A stretch of DNA of 64,000 nt, from the NCBI GenBank assembly GCA_026873275.1, contig JANTUC010000009.1:434001-498000 (forward strand). The letters run 5' to 3'. Source of the stretch: Pseudopithomyces maydicus. Taxonomy: Eukaryota > Ascomycota > Dothideomycetes > Pleosporales > Didymosphaeriaceae. A program made the position numbers and the translations under genes. How positions within the stretch are numbered: the first letter of the stretch is position 1; each line of letters starts with the position of its first letter. The notes under the pieces are model-generated. The model made no database searches. It was not told the DNA's origin and saw nothing but the letters and a program-made list of their open reading frames with translations. Positions 26,501 to 40,675 of this stretch are shown here, piece by piece.

Positions 26501-28500
26501 TATTAATATAATACTTAAATAACCTATTCTATTATATAGATAATAAAAGGCGCCAGCACTAGTAGTAGGTTATACTTAAACTATATTAAATATACCCTAA
26601 TCTATATATTACTATACTTATTTACTAATAAAATAGGGGCACTTAATATATAATAAACTTAGTATAATAATAGTACCGCCTAAGTAATATATTTATAAAA
26701 GTCTATATTATATACTTAAACCTTAAGCAGCAGGACGGGACTATATTTAATATACTATTAATATTTACGCTTAGCGCTTTAGAGAGGGGAAAATTATAAT
26801 AATACTTATAATTACTAATAAAATAGAGTTTCCCGCAATAAATATACCTAATAAATTATACTAATCTTAAAAGGAACCCGCTGCCAACACTCTAATAGTT
26901 ATATATATTTAGGATAATTAAGCGGACATAAATAATATAAAAAAATAAATATAAAAGGCATATTTATAAAAAAAGCTTTTAGCCTAAAATAAAATCTTAG
27001 CTAGTATTTTATAAGCGCTCTAGAAAGGGAAATGCTAGATTCCCTACTACCTAATTTAAAAAGGAATTTAAATTAAACTAAATAATTATAAAGAAAAGAA
27101 TAGCGTATTAATAATATAAAAAAGGATATATATACTAGACGTAGAGAAACTGCGTATTAGGGTTTATAATTACTTTTATAATATAATATATAGGGGCCAC
27201 GTAGGGAAATATAAAAGCTATATAAAAATATTGCCCTAATATTATTAGCTAAATATAACTTTAAATATTATAATTTATATTAAAGGCTGCTACCACTACT
27301 AAAGAATTAAACTATATAAAGAAGGTAAGTAAGAATTACTATATTTATTATTAATTCTAGATAAATACTGGGTGTTAATTTCTATTAATTATATTACTAA
27401 TCTATTAGAGTGTACAGTAAATAGGTAAATTTATATAGAAATTCTAGTAGTAGTTAATAGGCTCTCTAAGAAAAAGAGGTTTATTTTAGTAACTAGTTTA
27501 GATATTAATATACTAATATAAGCGTTTATAAAGTATATATAGCGGGAGAAAGGATACTTAAAAGAGATAGTTTTTAATAGAGACTTATAATTTATCTTCT
27601 ACTTTTAGTAGCACCTTTACGATAGAATAGATATATAATTAAAGATATTTACTATATTTTACCTTAAAACTAATAAATAGATAGAGAATACTAATACTTA
27701 GTTAAAGTAATACTTATACGCCTATATTAACTATAAATAAAATAATTAAGTATTATTTCTTTTAATTATAAAGTTTATAGCTAACGCTAATATAAATAGT
27801 AGTATAAGAGTTAGCGCTTTTTATGCTATAAAAGGATATATTCTATACTTAAGGCTAGAACTACTATTTTTAACTACTAAAAGGCTAAATAGCTAGCTGT
27901 ACTCTACCCTAGTATACCTTAATAAAGATAAAATAAATTACTTTATATAGTACTTAGAAGTGCTATAAGATAATTATTAAAAAGAGATTTTATAAGTATA
28001 GAGCTAATAAAAAAATTTATAAATTAAAAATAATTACCTATACTCTATTTTAAGGTTAGGGATTAAGTAATACTAGATTTTTAAAATATTAAAATTACTC
28101 GCCTAAATAAGTTATTAGACTTTAAGAATAAGGGGCCCTTTACTATTAAGAGAATTATTAATAATATAGCCTATAAGTTAAATCTCCCTAAGTATATAAG
28201 GATTTATCTAGTATTTTACCTTTAACTTATACACCTTTTAAAGGATAGGCTACCCAGATAGTAAGTAATACTAAAAGGACTAGTAGATATTAATTTAAAT
28301 ATAATTAATAAATAGGATTAGGAAATTAGACAAATCCTAGATACTAGAATTAATTATAAGGAAATTAACTCTTTACTAAAGAATTATAAAGGGCTGCTAT
28401 AATATTAAATATAATAGAAGAATTATTTAGAAGGGGCTAATAACTTATTATAGAAATTATATATAAACCTTATAGGATTAGTAAAGAATATATATAATTT
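23511..28500 (+). pseudogene. gag/pol relic of gypsy G
   Basis: At 23511-23555 a retroviral zinc knuckle C-x2-C-x4-H-x4-C is readable, two cysteines now Tyr and two Gln codons now stops, exactly the RIP changes expected. The protease active site (D-T/I-G-A-S) is at 23987-24001. The reverse transcriptase keeps RGLYIYIDYKALNN and the YxDD box as YLNN at 25697-25708. RNase H lies near 26.1-26.5 kb and integrase near 27.1-28.1 kb. Dozens of TAA/TAG codons and the S2 insertion in the protease-RT interval make it non-functional. Confidence 0.88.
24253..24769 (+). mobile_element. Un-RIPped solo LTR S2 (517 bp) inside gypsy G
   Basis: It runs from TGTTACGATCCGCGCG to CGTGGTCATAACA and is framed by perfect CTAAC duplications (24248-24252 and 24770-24774). 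Base composition is normal, with many CA, TG and CG dinucleotides, in contrast to everything around it. Its last 230 bp are the clean form of the outer part of the gypsy-A LTRs (in opposite orientation); its first half is unrelated to them. It contains a 17-bp tandem repeat, GGGATTTTGGGACTTAT, three times at 24462-24512, plus shorter GGGAC units on either side. An open frame at 24401-24691 comes from this repeat and is not a gene. Confidence 0.93.
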
Positions 28501-31500
28501 TTATTATATCTATAAGCTGGCCCCGCCAATTTATTAAAAATTTAAGATACTAATAGGAAAATAGTTAATAATAATAATATAAATAATATCCCTCCTATTT
28601 ATAGGCTTACTAAGGTAAACTAATAGTATATAAATATCTAAGTTGTCTAGTAAAAAGGATACTACTATATAGCTAAACCTTATATAGCCGTAGGGACTTA
28701 TAAATTATAAATATAATAGGCGTAATATATTTAAAGCTAAGAGTAAAAGCTATTAAAGTAAGTAAAATAATAAGCTATAGCAGGGGCTAGTAGTGTTAAT
28801 AAGAATAACTTAAAAACCTAAAAAGTAGATAAATTATATTTATAAAGGCTTAAGCTGCGCTTATTATTATAATAAGGATTTAAGTAGTTTAGGGGACTTA
28901 TTACCTAAGGTTACACTTAAATTATTATAGAGATACTAAAAGCTTTACTTAGGGTATTTAATTATTATAATTTTTAATAAGAGGATATTTTATACTATTA
29001 TAAGGAGTTTAGAATAATAGAACTGCTCTATTATTAGGGAGGAGTAATATTATAGGCCTATAGTAGCCTCTTTAGCGGAGTTTTATAGAGATTATCCTTT
29101 AAGGACTAGTGTAATACGTGATCTCGCTTAGACTAGCGCCTATATAATACTTTAATTACTCTAATACTCTCTAGCTAGAGCTCTCTACATAGTGTCTCAC
29201 TAATAATACAACTCAATTGCTTAACCGTTACATTCTATATTAATAAATTTATAAGAGTAGTAAATAATAGGGTGTTATTATCTATCTCTTTTTTATTTTA
29301 TATATACTCTAATAGCTAAGTCGCTTATATTAGTTTCTATATATAGTAATTTATTACTTTTAAAAGTAACTAGGACTGGCGCATTAATACTTACTTATAT
29401 TAATTATTTAAAGACTTAATTATATTATTTTATTTATTTAAATATTATATCCTTCTTAGTTAGTGCCGTTAAGGGTATAGTAATTTTAAAGTAATCCTTA
29501 ATAAATTATCTATTAAATCTATAAAATTCTAGGAATTCTTATATATCTCCTATAGTTTTTAAAATTAATTATACTTATATAGTTTCAATCTTATCTAGGC
29601 TTATACTAAAGCCTTTTATATTAATAATATATTCTAAGAACTCTAGTTCTATAATATAGAATTTATATTTTTCTAGTTTAATCCTTAAATAGGCTTTCTA
29701 TAAAGCTTCTAATATAATTTTAATATATTCTATGTATTCTCTTTTATTTTCTAAGTATATAAGGATGTTGTCTAAGTAGGTAACTATAAAGATATTAAAG
29801 TAGTTTTTAAGCGTATTATTAATTAATTCTTAGAATATTACTAGTGCGTTAGTTAGTCTAAACAGTATAACTATATATTTAAATAGACTATATTATAATC
29901 TAAATATTATTTTCTATTCTTTACCTTCTTTTATTCTAATAAGGTAGTATCTATCTTTTAAGTCTATAGCCATAAATATCTTGGCTCTTAAAAGTCTATC
30001 TTATAATTTTAATATATTTAGTAATAGGTATTTATTTTTAATTATAATATTATTAAGTGCTTAATAATTAATACACAGTTATAGTTTTCTATTTTTTTAA
30101 GTATAAATATAAATAGACTTACTGTAAGTAACTTTAATTCTTATATATATATTTTACTAAGATTCTTCTTAATAAAATCCTTTTTTTATTAGAGTTCTTT
30201 TCCTAACTTATTATATAATAATTTAAAGAGTAATATTTTCCCTTCTTTTAGGTTAATTATATAATCTTAAAATTAATACTTAAGTAAGTTTATTTTTCCT
30301 TCCTCTTCCTAAAATAAATAACTCTATTCTTTATATTTATTAAGAATATTATAAGTTATACATTTCTTCTTTTTATACTTTTTAATTTAGTAGTGCCTAC
30401 TAGTATCTATTAAGGGTAATTCTAATTTATTAACTTTTTATTATAAGTTTAAATTATTAATTATACTCTTATCCGCCATCAGTATTATATAATATATAAA
30501 TTCTAATTATAGTATATATTTATAATTCCTTATTAAAAGCTTTTTCTTTTTTTAATATATTTATAAGTTATACTTTCGTAGCTAGAGAATACCTAGGATT
30601 AAGTTATACTAACTTATATTTAAAATATTTAAAGTAATTCTCTCTTAGTGCTTATAGATCTTAAGTATTATTATAACCTTATATTATATACTTAATTATC
30701 CTAATAATTAGTATTTATTCATGATATAAATAGCTAAAGAAGTTATTTTAAGTTATTTTTTAAATTTAGCTTATTAAATAGTTTTCCTTAAAATAAAGTT
30801 TCTTTAGGCTTTTAAATCTAGTAAAGCCTTAATTTATATTTCTTTATTAAATATTACTAATAGTTTAATAAGTAATACTTAGTTAGTTACTAGCGCGTTT
30901 AATTCTATTATAACTCTATTAAGTCTGCATATTAGCCTAAAAAAGACTACTTACCTTTTTTACCTACTTATTTATATTTAAAGGGTTTATTTACCTCTAT
31001 TATATTAAGCTATTTATCTTTACTAAATCTAAATATAGTTTTAATTCTTATATACTTTTAATAATTTTTATATAAGTATATCTATTAATGCTTTTATATA
31101 TATATACTATTAATAATAAGGGTTATTATTATATTTTCTCCTTTAAGGTACTTTAAAAAATATTATTAAGTTTATTTATCTTAGAGATATATATTATAAT
31201 TATTAATTAGGTAGTTAAACTATTCTTATTAATAGTAAAGCTACTTAAAAGGGAATTAATATTCTTTCTTAGCCCTATAGTAAATAATACACTAATTATA
31301 GTTATATAGTTTCTAGTTAATATATATATATTTAGGATTTTAGTAGTCTAGTATATAATCTAATTTATAGGTTTCTTTCTTATTTTTATAGACTTTCTTT
31401 TTTAACTATTATTAGTACTTCTCTTATCTTTATTTAATATTAATTTTACTAACGTACTTAAGTCGCTAATTATTTAAGTATAGGACTAATTCTTTAAGAA

Positions 31501-33135
31501 GATTTCTATTTTATAATTAGAATTCTTCTTTTAGAGGTTCCATTTGCGTAAGTTTATTAAAATACTTTATAATATTAATTAGTTTAGTTTAAGGATATAG
31601 CGTAGGTACTTATATTTATATAAGTTTAAAATTATTACTTAGTCCTTCGTATAGATCCTTATAAAGTTATAAATTATCTAAGTCTAAGTGTTTATTTAAG
31701 TCTATATTACTTATTCTATTTATAATAACCTATTTATTTTTATCGTCCTAATTATTAATAATAGTGATTATATTTAATTATCTAATAATTTTATTTTTAG
31801 ATCTATAGTTTCTAGTAATATAATTTAATTTATTATAGTTAAAATAAGTGCGTTACTCCTTTTAATTAAATAGGGTCCCTCTTTAAAATTTACTAAAGGC
31901 GCGCTTAAGTTTATTTAATTTATTAGTATTTTTAAAAATTTTATTATATATTTTAGTTTTCTTCTTCTCCTTTTTTATTATTATATTATTTAGTTCTATT
32001 AGCTGGTAGCCGTAGGGGTTATTTATAATTTATTATTTAGTAGTAGTTATATAGTAACTAGTTTGTCCGCTTAACTTACTATATATAGATTAAAATTTCC
32101 TATAATTTTTATATTCTTAGTATAATTTATGCCATTTTATATTAATCTTAATAGTTTTATTATAAAGTTCTTATATTATATTAATCGCGGCTCTACTACA
32201 TAGGAGTTTTTTATATATAGATTTTTTAAGACCTTGCTTATATATTTTATATAAGGAATTATTATTCTATTAGGTTTATATAGCATAGTATTTAAACTTT
32301 ATAGTATATTTAGCTATTAAGTGTATTTATTAAAGGTATTAAATAGTTTCTTTAGTATAAGACTTTTTACTGGCTGAACTAAAGAGTTATTTAATTTAAA
32401 TATAAAAGATACTATAATTTTTAATAAATTAGTTAATTTAGTCTCCTTCTTAGTTTTCTATTAAAAGATATACTTTAATATATAGCTAAATCTAATTAGC
32501 TAATTTACCTCTTATATATATAGCAGTAAAAATAACTTTATCCTTATTTTCTATATCCTTATTAATATAGTAAAAATATAGGTTAAATTAGAGTAGCTAT
32601 ATCTTAAGTTTATATTAATTACTATTATATAAGTCTAATTTAGTAGCTTTGCTATTAGGATTATTAAATAGAATAAAGTTATTAAAGTTGCTTATATTAA
32701 GGGTGTTTAAAATATTAAGATTATAAGAGTAGTTAATCTTAGAGATTAAGGTTAGTTCTTAGATAGAAGTAACTTATAAAGAGAGAAGAATTATTAACTG
32801 CGTAAATAAATTAATAGGGTAGTTAGTATTAGTATTATAAATAATACTAAATTAATAATAGGGCCTGAGTGAATCTAAATAATAGATTAATAAATAGGTT
32901 AAATATAAGTATCTATAAAGAAAACTTAAATTTCTATATATTTAGGTTACTTAGCTACTTAATATTACTAATTACTAAGTATATTATATATTTAATTAGT
33001 GCTTAGTGCCACTAAGTAATTAAATATATTATATAATTAGTTTAATAGTGGCTTAGCACCTTATCTAGCTATATCTTAGGCCCGTTATCTATTATAAGCG
33101 CCCAATGCCCCTTCTCTACATTCTGGTTTGTAACA

Positions 33136-35308
33136 GTATTTTTATCATTTATAATATATACTAGATAAACTTATCCAGTTTAAATTTTTTTAAAATTCTA
33201 TATAAATTACTCTATTCTTTTACTAATTTATTCTTTAAATAACTATTAGGCTAGTCTAAAACAGTATTAGTTAATTTTAGTGCTAACTAATTACTAGTAA
33301 CTATTTATACTATTTTCTTTTTTTAAGTTTTTTTTTATTCTAAAAATTTTTTTAAATTAGAGGTAAGTATCTATTATTCTTATTTCTTTTAGTAGGAAGA
33401 GGAGGAAATCTAATATTTTTTAATATTTTTATTTAAAATTTAGTATTAATTATATTAAATAAGCACTTAGTAAGATTTTCTTTAATTAATAAATTCTCTT
33501 TTAAATATTAGCTATATCTTTTAGACTTTTTATCTATTTTTTAGACTTCTACCCTTTTTTAGTAATATTTAAATTTATCTAGCACTTTTTAGTACTAATT
33601 AATAATAACTAATATTATATCTTTTAAGCTTACTACCTTAAACGCTTATTATATTTAATTAATTAAAAAATATAGGGCTTAGACTATTTTTTTTATATAA
33701 TCTACCTTTTACACTATTATTAATTAAAACTAAAAAATAAGGGAGATATATATATTTTTAATATTAATAATAATAAGTAGAATACGTCTAAGTATAAGGG
33801 CCGAAAATTTAAGTAGTACTTATACTATTTAAAAGCTAATAAGTCTTACTTTATAATAAGTTTTTTTTATTTATAGTAATAATATTTAGCGCTATTTAAC
33901 ACCTTTAAGTTTAATATAATATTAATAATACTTTATAGATCCTGTATAAGCTGCAAATTTAACTTATAATACTAAAAAACTATATTAACTTTATTTTAAT
34001 AATTAATATAGAGAAAGCGCTTAAAGAGGCCTATTATAATTATAAAATTTACCTATTAATATTTAATAAAAATATAGTTATATATAATAAGCGAATTATA
34101 GATCTATAATATATTAAGTCTAGACTATCTTTAAATAATAATTAAGTTTTATTAGATTTATAGTGCCGGTCTTAATCGAGACCTACAGGTTCCAGAAAGT
34201 TCTAATAATTGATATAATAAGCGATTATTTGATTAGTTGTAAAGCATATATAGAAGATTTATTTAATTATATAAGAAGTTATTTTAAAAGAAAATAGATT
34301 TAGTATAATTAGATACTATAATAACTACTATTTTATACTTATAAAACGCTCCCAAACTTCTACTGCGCTCTTTATCTAAGCTTTCTCTCTATAAGGCTTA
34401 AGAATATTCTTTAGATCTTTATTTAAATCTATTTTTCTCTTTTAGTTACTTTTATCTTTAGTTAACTAATAATTGTTGTCTTTTAGTATATTTTCTATGA
34501 TTTTGACCTAAGATTCTATAAAAGAAATATAGAATTTATTCTAGAAATCTATATTTACTAGGATCAGCATTAGTACTAGTACTAGTATAAATTCTAGAGT
34601 TTTAATTTATTAAGTTCTAGAGTAAGTCTGTATCTAGTGTTTAGTAATAAAAGCCTTAGAATTAGGGCTATTTTATTATCGTCGCGAACCACTTTTTTAG
34701 TATATAATTATAGCTTTGCTAGGTGTTCTTTATTTAAAGGGATTATAGTATTTATTTTATTATTCTATTTTAATAGCTTTTTACCCCTAAAGCCTTTAAA
34801 GAATAGCCTAATTATTTTATTTATTTTCTAGTTATTTAAAAATAGTAGTAGAAGTCTTAGAAGCAGAGAAAGATATTTTAGAAATAGAAATATAATAAAA
34901 TATAATTAAGCTATAAAAATATTAAAATATATATTATATTAGATATTAGGACTAGTTATTATTATTAAGTCTCCTTAAATCGAATTAGACATCCTAAAAA
35001 GTAATTTTAATTATAATAAGGTGTTATCTGGCATCTATTAGGACTAAAAGATTTTATTTAGATTATTATTTATATCTATTATTTTATTTTGATGGTACTA
35101 GATAGCAGAGTATACTTTAGTATTCTTTATATCTAAAGTTACTGTTTTAGCAATTATATAGTAGTATAAGTTTGAACTATAGTGTGGTTATATAAATTAG
35201 AAGAAAAGAACACTATTTAAGAGCTGGTTATTAGTCGTATAGGACATAGAACTTATTTCTTTATTACTAGGTAGTTGTAAACAGCAATTTTCTTATTAAA
35301 AAAAAAAA
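33136..35308. repeat. 3' part of element B with a less RIPped insertion ending in an A-tract
   Basis: 33136-34160 is RIPped sequence without a firm assignment, presumably the 3' end of element B. From about 34165 CA and TG become commoner. The last 480 bp (34829-35308) recur at 43911-44367 in the same orientation and both copies end in a run of A (11 and 8), as at the 3' end of a non-LTR retrotransposon. No reverse transcriptase or endonuclease relic was recognised, so the class is an inference. Confidence 0.45.
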
Positions 35309-38044
35309 TAGCCTCTATAAGTAACGTTTAAAAAAGAATTCTTTTTATTTACTCTAGATAGTAGTTTTTTTATTAATATAAATTAATTTCTTCTTTTACT
35401 AACTCTTATATATATAATATAATTCTCTTATAATCCTTAATATATAAGAGGTATAACTTATCCCTTTAGAAATAGTTAATTTTTATAAATTTATATTTAT
35501 TAAAATACCCTACTTTTTAGGCTACCCTACCACTAAACTCTTTTATAAAAGATATATAGGGGTTTTTAAAAATAAAAAAATTTATAAATTTTCTATATTC
35601 TTTTCTTTATTTACTTTACTGCCTTTTTATACTAAATTAATATAATTTATACTTAAATTACTATTTCTATCTCCCTTTTTAAAAAATTATTTACAACCTC
35701 TCTTTATATATATTATAAAGACTGTAGACCTTCTAAGCTTAATTTTAAATTTTTTTAAAATTTTTATAGTATATTAGCGCTAATAGTATTTTTTATTTTT
35801 TAAAAATTCTTATCTTTACTATAATCTTTCTATTTAATCAAATACTTTTATTAATTATTTTTATTCTTATATCTATCTACTATATACTTTATTTTAAATA
35901 TGTTATCGCCCAGTTAATATAAAGTATTAATAATTAATTTTTATAGGTGTAGATTACCTCGAATTATATATAATTCTAATAATAAAAGATAAAATTTAAA
36001 GTAAATACTACCTAGTTTAAATAACTTAATTCTATAAGTTATTAGTAGATTTTTAATATACTATATTATCTTTCTAAGTTTTAGGAACTTCTAATCCAAC
36101 GTTTTACTTAATTTAGTACTTTTTATATATTTATTATTAATAAATATTTTATTATTTATTTTTAAAATTAAAGGTAGCCTTTTTTTATCTATAACTTCTT
36201 TCTAATACTTTTATATAAGTTTGAGCTTCTTTACTGCCTTTAAATAAATTTTAAAAATTTTTTTATAATTTAAAATTTTTTAAAACTTTTTCTATTCTCT
36301 AGACTTTATTCTAACTAGTTTAGCTCCTAGGGGTTATATCTATAATAAATTTAATATAATATATACCCTATAGAGGCGTATTTACTATTATTATATATAT
36401 ATTTAATTAATAATATTTAAACAGTCTAATTATTTTATTTTAAGCTATAAAAGATCTATAAATATTATTTTAAAATTTAATTTTATTATTTTATCTGCCT
36501 ATTAGTCTATAGGTAGAAAGCTAATATAAGAACTCTTCTTAAATTTAGATAATAATAAAAGGTTTTCTAATATTTTACTTATATTATAGATCCTCTATTT
36601 AATAAGATTATTTTTAAATTACTATATAACTAGATCACTTCCTTAATCTAGATTTTAGTTAGATTATTTCTGTCCTAGTCTATTCTAATTAGTATATAAT
36701 ATACTATTTTAGAGAAATAATCCATTATTATAAAAATTATATTGAAGATAACTTTAATAAACGTGTTTAGGGGTAAATCTATAACAAAATCTATTATACT
36801 ATACTATTAGGGTCAGTCTAGAACTAGTAAAGAATATAATAATTTATATAATTTATACTTTTTTAAGTTCGCCCTCTAACAGCGCAAATAATTATAAATA
36901 TAATTAAATATATTTTTTAATATACCTACTTAGTAATAATATCTCTTTACTTACTTTAATATTTTAGTTATACTAAAATAACTAGTAAAAGGCCTATTAT
37001 AATACTCTTTTATTATAATAATTCTCTCTTTTATTAAGCCTAGCTGTTTTAGCTATTTTAATCTTATAAAGATATTATTTAATTTATTCTATTTTTATAA
37101 TCTGCCTTTTAGCTCCGCAATAGTTAAATTTTGATTATTTAATTTATTTTATACTAAATTATTCAATTTCTTATTTAATATATTTATTTTCTAGATATCT
37201 AAGCCTTCTTAATTTTTAAAAATTCTATTTTAACTTAAAGATCTAAAATCCTTCCTTTTAAAAGATTTTATAATTTTTTAAAGACTCTAGTCTATCCCTT
37301 TTTATTTTAAATAAATAGTAATTATTAAGACTGCTAAGCCCTTATCCCTTTTAAATAAAAGTTTTATTAAAGGCTTTATTAAAGCCTTATAATTTTTTAT
37401 TTAAGGGTTTTAATTTTTTTATATAGTCTAAGCATCTTAATAATCTATTTACTAAATTTATATCCCTTATTTAGTACTTTATAATAAAGTCGTACTCTAA
37501 TAGTACTAGATATAACCTAATATAATATAAGTTTAATGTTTTTGTCTCTATAAACTATTAAAGGTTATAGTGGTTAATTAAGAGTTTAAAATAAAGACTT
37601 TAGAGATAATATCTTTAGTATTTTATATTTTTAATTATAGCTAGGAGTTTTTAATTATATATATTATAATTATATTAAGTGGTATCTAATTTTTTAAAAA
37701 GAAATTAATTAGTTTTTATTTATTTTTTAAGCCTTCCTTTAATACTAATTAGTTATAAATAGTATTAATTACCCTACCTAATATATTAACTTTAAGTCTA
37801 ATATATCTATCTAGCTTAAAATAAATTAGAATTAAAATTTTTAAAAAAGTATTTTTAAATTTTTAGAAAGTCTCTATAGCCTTTTTTTTAATATTTAATT
37901 ATATACTTTCCTTTCTTCTTATAGCTAACCCTTAACGGACACTATTTAGTACTCTTTAAATTAAAATAGTTAATAATAAAGTAATTTTAAAAAATACTTA
38001 ATAAACTATTAATAATAGTTTATAAACCTAATAAACACTCTAAT
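35309..38044 (-). pseudogene. RNase H and integrase relic of gypsy B
   Basis: On the minus strand, from 38044 downwards, the reading gives an RT-connection and RNase H segment (Y(D/N)IYDKELLAIIE-like, then a T/I-(D/N)H-x-NL motif, about 37.9-37.5 kb), then an integrase core with DFV-DLPLN near 36.77-36.72 kb. The sequence from about 36.0 kb down to 35.31 kb is RIPped and only generally C-terminal in character. The RT fingers and palm that should come before 38044 are absent. Confidence 0.7.
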
Positions 38045-38537
38045 TGTTACGACTATTACGCCGCAACAGGATGACAATCATTATAACCAGGATAATAAGG
38101 ACTAATAGGAGTTAAGCATAAGTAGTGAGCGGGCTTATTATAATAACTTATTTAGTTATAATTATAGGTCGGATGCAGAGCATAATATAGATATATAATA
38201 AGGATTATATAGTAGCTCTACGGCTCTGTGGCTTTATAGACTTTATAACTTATAAAGTCTATAGAGCCCATAAAGCCTATAGAGCTAGTTTATACCTATA
38301 GATATATAATAATGACCGTTTATTTTAAATAGTCCTTATTATTAATTTTTAATTTAATTCTACTATACCTTGCTTCTGCAGTAAAGATTACTATTAAGTA
38401 TTTAATAATAATAACCTTATTATATTAATTAACGTTTAACTTATATAACTTACACTTACCTATTCACTTCTCTTAACTCACTATACCCCTACGCGTACAC
38501 CCTCGATCTATAGGACTATAGAGTGTGCCCCGTAACA
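38045..38537 (+). mobile_element. LTR-C copy 1 (493 bp) with mismatched flanks
   Basis: It runs from TGTTACGACTATTACGCCGC to GTGTGCCCCGTAACA. The inverted copy at 40676-41171 gives its borders independently. The left flank is CTAAT and the right flank GTAGA, so it has no target duplication; the left neighbour is element B and the right neighbour is gypsy-A sequence. It contains a palindromic-looking middle of repeated CTATAGAGCC/TATAAAGTC units near 38230-38295. Confidence 0.85.
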
Positions 38538-39103
38538 GTAGAAGTATAAGTTGAGTTAGAATAGTTATATCTTAAGTTTATATTAATTACTATTATATAG
38601 GTCTAGTTTAGCAGCTTTACTATTAGAATTATTAAATAGAATAAGGTTATTAAAGTTACTTATATTAAGGGTGTTTAAAATATTAAGACTATAAGGATAA
38701 TTAGTTCTAGAGATTAAAGTTAGTTCTTAGATAAAAGTAACTTATAGAGGGAGAAGGATTATTAATTATATAAATAGGTTAATAGAGTAGTTAGTATTAG
38801 TATTATAAATAATACTAAATTAATAAGGAGGCCTAAGTGAATCTAAATAATAAATTAATAAATAGGTTAAATATAAATATCTATAAAGGAAACTTAAGTT
38901 TCTATATACTTAAGTTACTTAGCTATTTAGTATCACTAATTACTAAGTATATTATATATTTAAATAGTACTTAGTGCTACTAAGCAACTAAGTATATTAT
39001 ATAATTAGTCTAATAGTGGCTTAGCGCCTTATCTAGCTATATCCTAAGTTTATTATTTATTATAAACGCCTAATCCCCCTCCTCCACATTCTGGTTTGTA
39101 ACA
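38538..39103 (-). mobile_element. Gypsy-A fragment A3 (one LTR plus 143 bp of leader)
   Basis: 38681-39103 is a complete 423-bp gypsy-A LTR in the same orientation as A1 and A2. 38538-38680 is the adjoining leader, aligned with 32570-32712 and 51527-51668. The rest of the element is missing; its broken edge is exactly LTR-C1. The right edge is followed by TCTAT and protease-side sequence of element B. Confidence 0.88.
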
Positions 39104-40675
39104 TCTATTTACTACTTTTATTAGTAATTTATTAAAAGGTTAAATAGTTTCTTTTAACTCTAAAGCAAGTTAGACAGTAACTAAATTAAATATTAAAATA
39201 GTATTTATTAGGATACTAATAGTTTTATTTAATTAATCTACTTTTACTGGTAAAGTTAGTATTCCCTTAAGTTAATTATATAATTACCTAAATAAAGTTC
39301 CTTTAACTAAAGTTTAAAAGTCCTTATTAAGATAGCTTATAACTAAATTAATATAAATAGTAAGGGCTATTATTATATTTTTTACTCTTTACCTTTTCTT
39401 AATAATAAGTTTTTACTTAAGGCTTTATTTAAGTCCTTTTAATTAGATTCTGGTAACTTTACTAGTGTTAAATAATTATATTAGAAATACTCTAGCTTAT
39501 TATAATTATAATATTTAATAGAATTAGTATCCGCGCTATTACTAAATAGTATTAAATTAGTTTTTTAAAATTCTTACCCTGCTTAACTTACTTTTTAAGT
39601 TTTTTTAAAAGTTTTTCTGTCCCTTGGACTCTAATTATAATTAAGAAATTTTTTATCCCTTATTTATAAATCCTAATTATAGTTAAGAGCCTTTAGTTAA
39701 GTTTTCTATTTAATAGATAATAGAAGCCTGTAATTTAATATTAATTATTATAAGTTTAAAATTTATTAAAATTATTTATAGTTTCTATTAAATTAAGGGG
39801 TATAAATATTTAATATAGTCTAGCTTTTACTATTTAATATTTATAATATTTAACTCTTCTTAATAATCTTATATATAAGTTAATAACTCTAAAGGCGTTT
39901 ATTTAATTTTTTAATAATAATATTTTAGCTGATTATATACTAATTATTAATATTTTTTAGTAATTTAAGGGCTCTTAGTATTTTTAATTATAACTTAGTC
40001 TAAAATTCCTTTTATAAGGGGTTTTATACTTTCTTAGATTATACTTTAATTCTTTAGATAGTTTTTAAAATCTTATTAATAAATTATAGGGTATAGTTAA
40101 TCTTTAGTTACTTAATAGTAAAGTAGGATTTAGAAGATTAAAAATATAAATTATAATTTTTTCTTGAATAATTATAATCCCATTAGTCTTTTATCTAGTA
40201 CTTATATAGTTACTTTTATAGTAGAGGGCGTAAAGATAGCATTAACAGTGTTAAATATTTTAAAAAATTATTTTTTTATTATTAAAGAGAGCTTTAATAT
40301 CCCCCTATTAATATTTATTTAAAATAAAGTTAATATATAAAAGTTTATATTTATTCTTCCGCTCCTCCAGCCACTTCTTAGTTTTTATAAGATTTTTAAA
40401 CTTTTTTATACTAATTTAGTATAAAACGGCATTATCTAATGCTATTAACTTAAATTAAAAATTTAAAGTAGTAGATAGTTATTTATTTAAAGAGTTTTAT
40501 AGTAATATAAGATTAGTATTTCTAACTAAAATAAATAGAATTATAGCTAATCCTTTTACCTCTTTTTTATTTCTACTATTAATAGAGGCAATACTAGGGT
40601 TTAAAATATTATTAAGACGTAGAGTTTCTTAATTTTTAGTCCTTATATTAATAATTTTATATAAACTATTTATAA
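39104..40675 (-). pseudogene. gag/protease-side relic of gypsy B
   Basis: RIPped sequence whose minus-strand reading has the lysine- and asparagine-rich look of a gypsy gag followed by a protease-like stretch. No zinc knuckle could be placed with confidence. Assigned mainly by position between the 5' leader of B and its RNase H relic. Confidence 0.45.

Larger units (their letters stand above)
20794..29232 (+). mobile_element. Gypsy element G (8.4 kb, plus, chromodomain type) nested in A1
   Basis: LTRs of 185 bp at 20794-20978 and 29048-29232, flanked by perfect TTCTA duplications (20789-20793 and 29233-29237); the empty site is readable in A2 near 48190. A polypurine tract AGGGAGGAGTAA (29036-29047) abuts the right LTR. 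Plus-strand relics run in the usual order: CCHC knuckle, protease DTGAS (as D-I-GAS), reverse transcriptase, RNase H, integrase and a chromodomain-like end near 28.2-28.5 kb. It faces the opposite way to A1. Without S2 it is 7917 bp. Confidence 0.92.
10995..33135 (-). mobile_element. Gypsy-A copy 1 (A1), interrupted by F and G
   Basis: LTRs of 423 bp at 10995-11417 and 32713-33135. The target duplication reads ATATT (10990-10994) and GTATT (33136-33140), equal after one RIP G-to-A change. The polypurine tract at 11418-11443 (minus strand purines) sets the minus orientation. Order on the minus strand: RNase H/RT relics at 29.2-30.2 kb with the YxDD-type box as YLDN at 29767-29778, integrase across 19.7-20.8 kb, and the 3' tail at 11.4-12.6 kb; gag lies at the right. 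Subtracting F, G and their target duplications leaves 6578 bp, against 6577 bp in copy A2. Confidence 0.9.

Noticed and set aside
34637..34831. 64-codon frame in the isochore
   Set aside because: Hydrophobic AT-rich chance frame inside repeat DNA.
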